Positions 1 to 11,500 of a DNA stretch of 64,000 bases are shown in pieces; the first letter of the stretch is position 1; every line of letters begins with the position of its first letter. Source of the DNA: Aplidium turbinatum (Eukaryota; Chordata; Ascidiacea; Aplousobranchia; Polyclinidae); NCBI GenBank assembly GCA_918807975.1, contig OU964922.1, positions 18,340,329 to 18,404,328 of the forward strand, given 5' to 3'. Below the pieces are notes generated by a model. The model was not told the DNA's origin, did not search any database, and was given only the letters and a program-made list of their open reading frames with translations. The translations under genes and the position numbers were made by a program.

Positions 1-327
1 CCACACATTTGTTTAGCCTTTTCATTCTGTTACTACAAACAATGTAAAAATGAACTGTGTTCTTGGAACAATTTTTTGCTGGTCGGGATAACTAGGCTAC
101 GGTACCCGATAATTTCCTTTCAATCCAAGCTGTAGGCCACACATTTGTTGGTCCAAACTAATCATTTTAACTATTTAAAAGTACTAACTTATAGACATAA
201 ACATGATCTATTTTATTTTTTTTTTGTAACATTTTCTTTGTTTTATTTTTCCTTCATATCTTAAATTTTTCTGAAAGTGTTGCGACCGTGCCAAATTTCT
301 TTCAACTCAAGAACTTACTTCGGTCAC
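1..327. other. AT-rich non-coding stretch
   Basis: No gene is seen. A stretch around 90-120 (motif GGCTACGGTACCCGATAAT) repeats the internal core of the foldback-element family found again at 653-680 and 47090-47115, so this is probably eroded repeat DNA. Confidence 0.5.
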
Positions 328-560
328 AAGCATGTTTTAACGTTCGCGTTTTGTCGCTTCTACCTTTTTCTACACCTTTGCTATGTTGACGTGTATTGTT
401 TTTGATATCATGATCAGAAAGAAAAACAACTGAACTGACATGACGAATTCAAGCACGTTTTAACGTTCGCGTTTTGTCGCTTCTACCTTTGCTATGTTGA
501 CGTGTATTGTTTTTCATATGATGGTCAGAAATAAAAACAACTGAACTGACATGACGAATT
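328..560. repeat. two-copy tandem duplication (~110-120 bp unit)
   Basis: Positions 328-449 and 451-560 are two direct copies of one unit. Both begin near TTTTAACGTTCGCGTTTTG and end with GAACTGACATGACGAATT. The second copy lacks about 12 bp of a pyrimidine-rich stretch and has a few substitutions. No coding potential is visible. Confidence 0.85.
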
Positions 561-598
561 TTAATTTAATAGTTCAAACATTTTATTTTTATTCCTTT

Positions 599-809
599 CT
601 GCACGATTTCAACGTTTAGCGACGTTAAAACGATGTAAAAACGGCAATTATAATTAGGCTACGGTACCCGATAATTTCCTTTCAAAAATTTCAAAAACTC
701 GCCGAATAGGGCACTCGCCGAAAAGGGCTCTCGCCGAATAGGGAACTCGCCGAATCGGACTAGTCGAATCGGACTCGCCGAATCGGACTCGCCGAATAGT
801 AGCAGACCC
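599..809. mobile_element. Foldback (FB) family element, partial copy
   Basis: Positions 599-685 carry the family core (GACGTTAAAACGATGTAAAAA, then GGCTACGGTACCCGATAAT). Positions 700-809 carry the terminal array of short CCGAATAGGG / CCGAATCGGACT units, ending at the family tip (rc of GGGTCTGCTACTATTCGG). The opposite end (CGGAATGGCCCG) is missing, so the copy is truncated. Its intact tip abuts Gypsy-type pol sequence at 810, so it probably inserted into that older element. Confidence 0.75.
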
Positions 810-818
810 GCAACACGG

Positions 819-1475
819 ATGCCTCCAAAGATACAAAACGACATTTTAAACCAGGAGACCCCTGCTATGCGCTATCCTTTACTCCGAGACGGAGCCAGGA
901 CCCTCGTTGGGTTCCAGCCGAAGTAATTAAGCGACAAGGCAGCCGAATCTTCCTGGTACGGCTATAGCCACATGGTCCGACGTGGAGGCGCCATATGAAC
1001 CAACTACATCCTCGTTAGTCGTTATGCATCATCAGAGGACCTGGAGCCTGGAAAAACTCCTATACCAACAGTCGACTCCTCCGCTGTTTCCTTCTCAGCT
1101 CGAACGGATTTGGACGAGACACCTACTGTACCTGAATTCGGGCCACACAATCCACGAAGGTCGAGCCGTCGCCTCAGACCTCCGGCTCGTTTCTGACTTT
1201 GAGTTTTATTAATTTGGTGTCCTGTTCGTATCTTTCTTTGTGTATAAAAATTATCGGGGAGGTGTTGTAGTCGCCATTTAATATACGTTGATATTATGTA
1301 ACTTGTGACCAGCGTCACTGCATAATCACATTCAGCGTTTTCTGGTACAGACGTTGGAATTGATTACCACTGCGCGTCGTAATCAATTAGCGTGCTGTAC
1401 CACGTTCTCAGTTGCATGACTTGCGTTTCTTTGTTGCTATATATTGCGTTACGGTACTTTGTACAATCAGTTAAG
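819..1475 (+). mobile_element. Gypsy/Ty3-type LTR retrotransposon fossil, 3' end
   Basis: This is an old LTR-element remnant. From about 819 to 1210 it reads as the C-terminal end of a Gypsy pol polyprotein (integrase C-terminal region with a DPRWVPAEV motif, then a basic RRSSRRLRPPARF tail). A purine tract (GGGGAGG, 1256-1262) and a likely 3' LTR starting TGTTGTAG at 1263 follow. The LTR end near 1475 is an estimate. Only the 3' part is in the window, it is broken with at least a few breaks, and it is older than the foldback element beside it. Family assignment rests on motif recognition. Confidence 0.7.
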
Positions 1476-2458
1476 TGAGTATCAAGAGGTAGGCTAAATG
1501 AATTTTCACTTACTTGGTTTGCTATAATTTTTATACTACGTTTTGTATGTTGACAGTTTATTTGTCACTGCGACCTTACTTTATTTTTATTATAGGCTAT
1601 GTCTAAAAATACAACACTGGTATAATCTGCAGTATTACCATCAAGCGCCTAATGAAATAGACTTTACTGGGAATAGAACCTAAATGACCGGGCGCCACAA
1701 TGCACCGTACCTAAATCAGGCCTCGAAACAATTTTTCCGGCGGCCAAACGTGTCTGACTGAAGCAATCTGTTTGGCAGCTAATCACAAGCACATGGCGGT
1801 CATCGGAACTTTGACACGCATCAATAATGATTTATCGCATTAATAAAGTGTGTTGTGATATCACTTACATCCTGCTTGTCGTCAGACATCAGCTGCTTGG
1901 TCAATCAATATTGTTAACAATTCAAGCATAGACAGACAGTGTGTATTCTGATTTAGCCTATCGGGTGCTTTGACTGAGCACTTTCCAATCCTTTGTGATT
2001 ATAAGTGGCAAAATATTGTATTCACAAGACCGCTTGCGTAAAATTTTCTGGGAACTTGATGGCAGACACATGCGGCGACGGAAGGGCTACGCCCGGCGGA
2101 CAAAATGTCGATTCTTGTAAGTTAATCGCGGCGATGGTTGCCTTCAGTTTCGAGGCCTGCGTTGATATCCTGTCGCCACAGTGTGTGCTTCTACTGTATT
2201 TGTAAGCCGCTTAACTGTCTGCACCTGCAAGAGGTGCTCTGCTTTTTAGAGGTCTTGGTGAAAGTGGTATACAACCGTACGGTTGGAACATTGATTATTA
2301 TGAAGTAGATATTATCAAAGGCCGGAGGTTTTGGCTTCTGGCGGCATTGCAATTTCCGGCCAGAACATCCGGCCTCCAGTCAATATGATGCCTCTCGTGC
2401 ATTAGGCCTACTCAGTATTTTGTGACAACTGCATTTCTAAACACAATATAAAATGTAG
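1476..2458. other. non-coding, no gene recognised
   Basis: No exon or known repeat is recognised. A GC-rich imperfect hairpin (GGCCGGAGG pairing with CCGGCCTCC) lies around 2320-2376. The upstream BAR exons of the host gene were looked for here and not found. Confidence 0.4.
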
Positions 2459-2547
2459 AAACGCTTATCTGAAAACACATTGGCCCAAGCTATGCAAGAA
2501 GCATGCAGAACTCTACTCAGTGAAAACGGATCTAACCAAAGTCTTGG
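2459..2547 (+). CDS. ARHGAP17/ARHGAP44: exon 1 (of those seen): BAR domain segment
   Basis: The acceptor AAATGTAG precedes AAA CGC TTA and the donor is GG|GTGAGT. The exon has 89 bp and ends in phase 2. It encodes KRLSENTLAQAMQEACR followed by a segment ending NQSLG. This fits the RICH BAR stretch KKLPLTALAQNMQEA...LLG. The Gly codon is completed by the next exon, 18.9 kb away. The short length makes this the least certain exon, but motif and phase both agree. Confidence 0.75.
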
Positions 2548-5500
2548 GTGAGTATATCTTATGGTAAAATGATTTGTGTCAGCAACAGTTCAAACTAGAA
2601 AGTTGTTCTTCACTTTACAGTGCTGCACATGCAACCCTGCACAAAGAGTCACAAGTCTGCTTATAGTGCTTACTAGGGTGGCTCTTATTTGGCAAAAAAT
2701 GAAAAAAAATTGAATTTTGTGTGGGACACCCTTTTAAAAGGTGAGGTTGTAAGAAAAAATAACACCTGTAAAAAATTTTTGAATTTCAAATTGATTTAGA
2801 GGTGGCCCTCCCCCCCTAAAGTTTTGCGCCCTCCTCCAAAATACAAAACCTGCATATCTCAAAAACTGCTTGAGCTAGAGATACGGTTTTTGTGTCAAAA
2901 GATGCAGAAAGCATGATTTCCTATCTGCTTTCTGAACAGTGATTGCGTCTATCTTGAGTAGAAAAGCAGTTATTTAGAAAAAACCTGTTTTCGGTATTCT
3001 AGCACAAAACAGTGCTAAACAAGTATTGTGGCCCAACCTATTCAATTAACAAAGTTCATAAACTAACCTGTAAAACTGGTAAAGCAATAAACGAAATAAG
3101 TATTCTTTAACTTTTATGCATTCATGCATAGCTAAAATAACCGTTTTTTATCATATTCCTTGGAGAAACTCCTGAGCGTGGAATCCGCTTTCCAGCTTCA
3201 GGTGCTATGCATCGCACTTGTTGGATGGCGAAGGCGATTTATGCAAAAAGCTTGATTTGCATTCATGGTATCTGTCCGAAGAAATGGTTGGACTAGCCTT
3301 GTTTGACTCTTGATTGTCTGTGGAAAGTAAAAAGCTAATGGTGGCAACCATGTTAGATGAAACAGGAGAACGTCCACCAAGGAGACCAAGCATCAAAGTA
3401 GATGCGTTTCTTAGCAATAAGGGTCTAGAACAGTATTACACCTCTGATTCAAAATGGCTTCTTCAGCTGTTGGGTGAAGATGAAGCAATAATTATACTTT
3501 CAAAGGATCTTGCTCATTGGACTGAAGATGGTGCATTTATTCAAGCTTTACACATGGCGAAGGGACTTTCAGTAGTGAATGACAGAGCAGAGAGAGGAGT
3601 TGCTTTAAGTCTAATCCAGGATTTTAACAAAATCTTAACTGAAGATGAGCCACAACTTCAGTTTCTTTTGCAAGTTGTTACTGAACACAGGAAACTGTTT
3701 CCAAATTCCAACAAGAACAATATTGTCGATTCTTCTTCGTTTAAACCTTCTTTGTTACTCCAGGGGTCAAGGGCTCTGTCTTTTACCACTCTTGGGCAGT
3801 GGCGATGCGGTTTAGATGCTTGAGCAAGTGTCGAGCAGCAATCCTTTGATTCGTCCATTTATCCATTGATTCGTCATCCAGTTCAAGCAGACCACGCACC
3901 CCATTTGGCGCAGTTACAGATGGTGTGGTCTGTGGTTTGTTCCTCTTTGCCACACTCACAGATTGCGGATGGAGCCATCCCCCATTTGTGCATGTTGGAG
4001 CGGAATAGTCTGACTCCTGTAGGCTAGCCCAGTACGCAGGCGGTTGAGCCGCACCCAGGCCTTCCTTGGCAAATTATGCATTCCGGTTGGATGGGGGCTG
4101 GTGTCGGAGATACAACTTTAGAGTCTTGAGGAGTTCTTCTTCCACTCTGAGCTCCATTTGTTGTCCTCCCAGGTAGTCGCGCTGATGGATTGGTCTTCAG
4201 CGGTTTTCATCAGGAGTTGTGCATCACATACAAATGGTTGTCTCGATTTCAGTTGCCGAGGATGCTCGATTGCTCGCTCATAGACTCATAGAGACTTGAG
4301 TGGAGCAAGTGGTTGGGGTTCGTAGTGCGGCGAGAAAGAGACAGGATGGCTTCTTCGCGACGAAACTCAGTTGGTTGGTTGCCTGCAAGGACAGGGAAAT
4401 TGTCCGATGGTGTAGGTCGCAGACATCCTGTCACGATACGCAAGGCAATATGTAAAATATTGTCGATAATATCGCTTCTTCCAGTACTGACCAGAATTAC
4501 ATTTTGAAATGAATATTGTTACCAGTGTTCCCTCTAAGGTGCAAAAATTAAGACAAAAAAACGAAATTTTGTAGACGGTTTCGTGGTCACAAAAAAGGTT
4601 GTAAAATCAAGATTTGGTCAAATGCGTTTTTTCTAAATAACTGCTTTTCTACTCAAAGTAGATGCATTCAATGTTCAGAAAGCAGATAGAAAACCATGTT
4701 TTCTGCATCTTTTAACACAAAAACTGTATCTCTAGCTGAAGTGGTTTTCGAGATATGCAGATTTGGTATTTTGAGGGAGGGCACAGAACTTTAGGGGGGG
4801 AGGGCCACCTCTAAATCAACTTCAAATTTAAAAAAAATTTGCAAGAGTTATTTTTTCTGACAACCTCACCACTTGAAAGGGTGTCCCAAGCAAAATTCAA
4901 AAACTCAATTTTAAGAGCCACCCTAGTGCTTACTGCTTATGTGACTGCTGGAATGTTGTTGCATAAACTTTGTCTTCCTATATTACTTCACATAGCTATA
5001 AGGGACTTAACTCACTTGAACTTACGAGTTGTGACGCTGTGTAAAACTGTTTTTGATGAGGACAGAACTATTTCTATATATTATATAAGTTCTTTTTTTA
5101 ACAAAGTGCTTAGTAGCCTTTACACCAAGTCATTTTTCACCATACCATTGCCATATAGTGCAGCGGGTTATCATAACCATTGTGCAAATTATGACTAAAG
5201 CATGAAATTTTCATCAGTGTTAGTACATACCATAAGGTTCACTTTAAGATTGGGAGGTAAGTCAGATTTGACCTCTGATGACCTTGAGAGGTCAATGACC
5301 TAAACATGACCTAAATTACAGGTTTTCAAGATTCTGGTGCAGTAGGCTATGTCTGTCTCGGAAATTATTTGAAAGACATGTTATGATAATTATTAAAGCA
5401 TGATATTTTCACCAGCGTTAGTACATAATATCATAAGGTTGATTTTAAGATTGGGATCATCATCATCATAATCCATCGTCGGTTTGTTCCCCACTAGTGG

Positions 5501-8500
5501 GGGTGGCCGATTGTTTCCGCGCAGCAATTGTCTTGATCTCTTTTCTCCATTTCACCCTGTCCCTTGCATCTTCCTCCTTCAGTCCGACTTTTTTAAACTC
5601 ATCCTTCACTTGTTGTTTCCACGTTCTTCTTGGACGACCGCGTTTCCTCTTCCCATCCACCTTTAGATCTAGTGCCTTTCTAATAAAACTTCCTTCCTCC
5701 CTCCTTATCACATGTCCATACCATCTTACTCCATTTGCCCTTGCCAGTTGGTCTATGGTCTCTCTCATCTCTAGCATATCCAACAATTCTTCAGTAGGGA
5801 TATAAGTCAGATTTGACCTCTAATGACCTTGAGAGGTCAATGACCTAAATTACAGTTTTTCACGATTCTTGTGCAGTTTGTTTGTCTTGTGAATTATTTG
5901 AAAGACATGTTAAGATAATTTGCTGCAGTTTAATGTACATTAGACAGAGGCTATAAAAGCTTGAAGTACAGTGAGGCCAGGCGGGCCTCAGACACATGAA
6001 TAGTACATATCGGTAATGATATTCAGACAAATTATCCATATTGCCGCATAAATGTCGAGGTGTGTCATCGCAGCTAACAGTCTCCCGCTGTTTGTTTTTT
6101 CGGTCATTTGTCGGTCATTGACTGATTATTTAACAAAATGTCCTAAAGAAATATAGTCAATTCGGTCAAAATGTCAGAAAAAATATAATATAGTCAATTG
6201 ACTGTATATGACCAAAAATGACTAAAAATTACCGAAATAAATAAACAATGGCTGAAATTTTTCAAGTCATGTCGGACAAATGACCGAAAAGTCTCAGCAA
6301 AAAAAAACCCAGGGTCTCCCGAACATGCGCATAATGCAGTGCACTTCAGTGCAGCCTTGGTGCACTTGCAGCAGCCGGTACACTTCTTGTAGTTGCAGTG
6401 GATCAGTTCTTGGCAAGAGTTTGATGCCTCTGGCAGTGTCGTCCAGAGAGGCTGCCACCCAGAAGCCTCCTTTGTCCAGCCCCAATTAGATGGGATCGGA
6501 AACTTAGGATTTAGGACCAGAGTTCCAGCAGTTGGCCTGGAAAGAAGCTTGATATGTTGCTGGAATGCTGCCTGCGAAGAAGGGTTGTTTTCTAGGCTTG
6601 CGTGCGAAGAGCTGTTTCCAAGCGTCGTTCACTTTCATGATGTCGCTGGTGCGGTCATACATCAGCACTACAGCAGTGACATTGACTCTTCACTGACATC
6701 ACTTCACATGCGTAGTAGTTCTTCGAATGCATCAGTCACCTCTGGGAAAACTGTCCAAATCTCCCAGGCAGTCTTCTTTCCTCTGCCAGCGAATGCAGAC
6801 ACAGTGTCGCACCCTATGAGGGCATGAAAGACCGGGAGAGTAGCACATCGTCTGGGGTTCATGACAGCAGCCAAACGGTGAACAGTTATGTACCGGAAGC
6901 TGGACCTAGTACCAAGAGCTATCCACAGCTCGTCAGGGTTAACGTGGTTGAAGGAAGCCACAGCCAGTACCACAACATCAGTATCTACAGTACGTATGGT
7001 CAACTTCCTCATCCCCTTCTGGACAGCATCTTCCACGTAGAAGCATGCGTGTATCCGCCTCCTCCTGAGAACATGGGGAGAGGTTGGTCAAGTCGAACTC
7101 AGCAGGAGAGCACGCAGGACATCAATTCCACCATAGGCGCCGACTTTTCAAAAAACCTTGGGGGGCGAGAAAGGTGATGACGTCATAACGCTGTTTTACT
7201 CAATTAAAATAGTCTTTGATTAAGCTTAGTGTCTTGTTTATATTGACACCTAGGTTGCAAACGGAATTTATTAGAACCACTGCTTGAAACGATTAGTTTT
7301 ACGCAAGCAGTACTCCCAGTCGTAAAATTTTTGATGTTGTTAGCTCATAATTGGAACAGTTGGAAAACAAGCCGATTCATTTCCTTTTCGTGCAAGTGAA
7401 TAACAAGGATCAAGACAGTGAAGTTATCGAAATGAAACGCAAAAAATATGATCTCAAGCAGAGTGGAAACCCGCTATCAGTTTTATTAGCTTAGTTTCGC
7501 TCATTTTGCTAATTACTTAGCTTCAAAGCGTTAACAGCAGCGAAATGTTTTCTCTTCTGTTTTTTTAAGGAAAGTCTTTATCGAATACCGTATATCAGTA
7601 AGGTAGCCAGGAATTTTGAAAGGGGGGGTTTTGACAACCCAGCGGCGGGGGTCTGGGGGGTTTCCCCGAGAAAATTTTAAAAAATTACTTTGAATTTGGT
7701 GCATTCTGAGAGCATTTTCAACAAAAATGTGGGTATGAATATTCTTGTAAAATAGTGCTGTCCGGTAGCATAACAAAAGGATAAGATCATGTTTTCTTCG
7801 GCATTTTTCGGAAATAAAGCTAAATCTCTATGTTTTCTTGTTGCTTAATTCCTGGCTGAGATTATTGAATGTTTGGTATTGGCAAAACTCGCTCTTTTAA
7901 TGCAATTTTGTTTAAAATTAGGCAATTTTTTTTTGACTGAAAGCATCATTCTCAATATTGTGACGTCACACGCGTGCCAAAAGGGGGATTGTAACACCCA
8001 ACCCCCCCCCCCCCCTGGCTATGCCATATACTCGAGTATAGGTCCAGATGTTCGCAAGTAATTTTCCCTCAAAAAGACAGGTTCAACTTATACACGAGAC
8101 AACCCATACAGAATAATCCGTAATTTTTACATTGATTCAACGTCTGCAGACATTAAATTAATGTAATTATGACCGATTTTGCTGTCTGGGAAGCTCGGCA
8201 GTTTTCAAAATGAACGTATTTTTGCTGCGGCAAAATCAGTGGCGACGTAGATTACGCAGTGTTTGAATACGTTTATTTGCAGTGATTCAAACTTAATTTT
8301 CAAATCTTTCTTGTCAATTCTAAACCTTATGCACTTGTTGAGCAATATGCAAAGCTCACGAGACAAAACAGCGGAAAGAGCTGTTTTCAGAGATCAATTT
8401 TTTCATTTTTGTGTGTAGGATATAACCGTTCTAATTACGTATCATGATCGTTGAAGTCGATGTCAAACCTTAGTGGTTAGCTAGGTGATAATAGCGGCAA

Positions 8501-11500
8501 GAGAGGTCGTTAATGCAAGCAATACCTGCGACCAAGACCATTAAACACCTTTTCTTTTATCGGTTTTCGGTTTAATTCCCACACATTGCGAACAAAACAA
8601 TGCGTTCTGTTGAATCATAATTGATCTCACAGCGGGAAGACCTCGTCGAAAATATCGCGTCTCATTTACTGGTTTCTTAATATTGCAGTGAACAGTTACG
8701 TGACTATTCCAGCAGCGTAAGTTACTCTACATCTACTTTGAAATTTCCACATGTATGAGAAAGCCATGCGATCAGCTGCTGTTTTGTGGGCAAGAGCAAC
8801 GTAGGCTATTTTTTGCTTTCGCATTCTTAAAGTCCGATTAAATGATGTAAATTTCTTTCGCAAAGTGTTTTATCTTTGAAACACCACTTGTAATAACCAT
8901 TTTTGTTGCCCCTCAACCATAAATTTACGGGGGGCGCCGCCCCCCGGCCACCCCCATCGCCGCCCATCGGGCGCCGCCCATCGGCCACCCCCACTAGTGG
9001 CCCACTAGGTGTAAAAGCACCACAGGTGCATACATTTCCTTGCCATCAGCAATTGGAAGACGAATGGTCTCTCTTGACAAGAAACCAAAGAGTTCAGTCT
9101 TGTTTTGATCAACACGAAGGAAGTCCTTCCAGTTCTTAGGCATAACAGTAAAGGGAGCCATTCTATTCCCGATGCCCTTACCCCTCCTCTGTCTGGTCGT
9201 CGCCTTCAGGCTGTCATATACATTCCAGACAAGGCCTAGTCTTTGGACCTTTTCCAGTTGAGTGAAGATGTAAGGTGCAAAAACTGTATTCATATACACT
9301 TCAAAGGTCTTTGCCGCAACAGGATTAAGCATTTGAACAATAGCTGCCCCATCAAGGATTATGACATCAACCACATGTGCTCTTGCGGTTTCAGTTTGGT
9401 CTAATTTCAGGCAGTGTAGTAGATCTGCTTTGACTTCAATGTGCAGTTGGTCTCCTGTTGATAATGAAGGCGGAGCTGGCTGGTTCTCATGGGAGAAGAA
9501 CTGGTCAAGATCCCCGTCACGTGATTGACATGCAATATACAGCCTCGAGAAGAGACTGCAGTCACTCTTCACTGCTTTGACTGCTTCTTGGTCTGTGGCC
9601 GACTGAAGAACGGCATCTTGTTCTTGGTCAGTGTGTCTGTAACTGGCTTCGTGCATAGTTCCAGCCTTTCTTCAACAAACATTGTTTGTATATTGCTTCT
9701 CACCAAGGGATTCAATCTTCCTCACAGTTTCTGCCACTGGAGTTTCCACGATGTCGTGTCAAGGACCAGTAAATCTTGAAAGCTCTGTAGAAAGGGATTT
9801 CCCATCTCTTGAAACAATTCCATAAGCACTCTGACATCCTTCACAAAGGCTGTCTGTACTCCAGGTTTCTGGTCATGGTGAAGATGCCTGATGTCGTCAC
9901 GTCCTCTCTTCGTGGCCTGGTGTTCAAACTCTGTAATGATATTAGCTATTTCTGGCCCTGTCACCATCCAGCGCCTGAGTGCTCCTGGATTTCTTGTCAG
10001 TCCATTAGCTCCACCAGACCCTTTGACCAGTAGCGTTGTTCTGCTCATGACATTGGTCGATTGCCATGGCAGAAAACTTATTGCTGGCCTTGTGTACCAC
10101 AAAGTTTCCAGACTTGAATTCTGCAAGGATATCTGGGTGCTTGTCAATGAGGTTTATCATATCACGAATGTGTACAGAAAGCCACCTGGAATATTAAAGT
10201 GCTTCGTCGTAATGGCAATGGGTGGCACACTTGTGTACACTGAACGCTGTTTTTTTTTTTGTTGAGACTTTTCAGTCATTTGTCCGAAATGACTTGAAAA
10301 AATTCGGTCATTTTTTATTTATTTCGGTCATTTTTTCTGATAAAAATATTTCTATTCAAGTAGCTGATACAAACCAAAATTTGCACTTCCTGACTAGCTA
10401 CAACATTAAGTTTCGCTGAGAAATGTTGTCGTGTTTTATCTGAGAAAAGTTAGAACAGACAAACGTTTCTTCAACGTTCATTAGCGAAACTCAAACCTTT
10501 GACATTTTGACCAAACTGACTATATATTTTTCAGGTCTGCTACTATTCAGCTAGTCCGACTCGGCTATTTCCCTATTCGGCTACAGTCCGATTTGGCTAG
10601 TTCCCTATTTAGCAACAGTTTTGAATTGTATTTTGTATTTTATTCCACAATCATAGGCGCCGACTTTTCAAAAAACTTTGGGGGGCGAGAAAGGTGATGA
10701 CGTCATAACCATAACGCTATTTTACTCAATTGAAGTAGTCTTTGATTAAGCTTAGTGTCTTGTTTATATTGACACCTAGGTCGCAAACGGAATTTATTAG
10801 AACCGCTGCTTGAAACGATTAGTTTTATGCATGCAGTACTCCTAGTCGTAAAAATTTTGATATTGTTAGCTCATAATTGGAACAGTTGAAAAACAAGCCG
10901 ATTCATTTCTTTTTCGTGCGAGTGAATAACAACGATCAAGACAGTGAAGTTATCGAAATTAAACGCAAAAAATCATGATTTCAAGCAGAGGAGAAAGAAA
11001 CCTGCTATCGGTTTTATTAACCTCGTATCGCACATTTTGCTAATTACTTACCTTCAAAGCGTTAACAACGGCGAAGTGTTTTCTTTTCTGTTTTTTATCG
11101 AAAGTCTTTACAGTCTTTTATCGAATACCGTATATACTCGAGTATAAGTCGAGATGTTCGCAAGTGAATTTCACCTCAAAAAGACAGGTTCAACCTATAC
11201 ACGGGACAAGCTATTGTCTCCAGCTTGGCAGTTTTCAAAATGAACGCATTTTTACTGCCGCAAAATCATTGTTGGCGTAGATTACGGAGTTTGAAACGGC
11301 TTCGAAAAGTTAAAGTTTTGAATACGTTTATTTCCAGTGATTCGAACTTAAATTTCAAATTTCATGATTTCTTGTCAATTCTAAACTTTATGCACTTGTT
11401 GAGCGATATGCAAAGCTCACGAGACAATACAAAAAGAGCTGTTTTAAGAAATCAATTTTTTTTATTTTTGTGTATAGGATATAATCGTTCTTATTACGTA

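Larger units (their letters stand above)
2674..4925. mobile_element. Composite DNA transposon with ~320-bp TIRs and 8-bp TSD
   Basis: The 5' arm (2674-~2990) and the 3' arm (~4603-4925) are inverted copies. The tips are TAGGGTGGCTCTTA and TAAGAGCCACCCTA. A perfect 8-bp TSD GTGCTTAC flanks it (2666-2673 and 4926-4933). The interior holds a + strand protein fragment and an antisense LINE fragment. The TSD length fits hAT or P superfamily elements. It looks non-autonomous. It sits in intron 1 of the host gene, 126 bp after the exon 1 donor. Confidence 0.85.
7132..8998. mobile_element. hAT-type MITE 'CATAGGCGCC', copy 1
   Basis: It starts at the tip CATAGGCGCCGACTTTTC and is nearly identical to the complete copy at 39185-41025. 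The far tip (rc CATACGCGCCGACTT) is replaced by a GC-rich run around 8930-9000, so the right border is approximate and no TSD is seen. It splits the Academ-like coding region. Like copy 3 it contains an inner MITE (7596-8024) and an 88-bp hairpin (8103-8190). Confidence 0.8.

Noticed and set aside
2005-2205. 66-codon open frame
   Set aside because: No domain or family resemblance, no splice logic linking it to the host gene.
5497-5805. + strand open frame of about 100 codons
   Set aside because: Shadow of the minus-strand LINE tail with GKRKRGRPRRTW.
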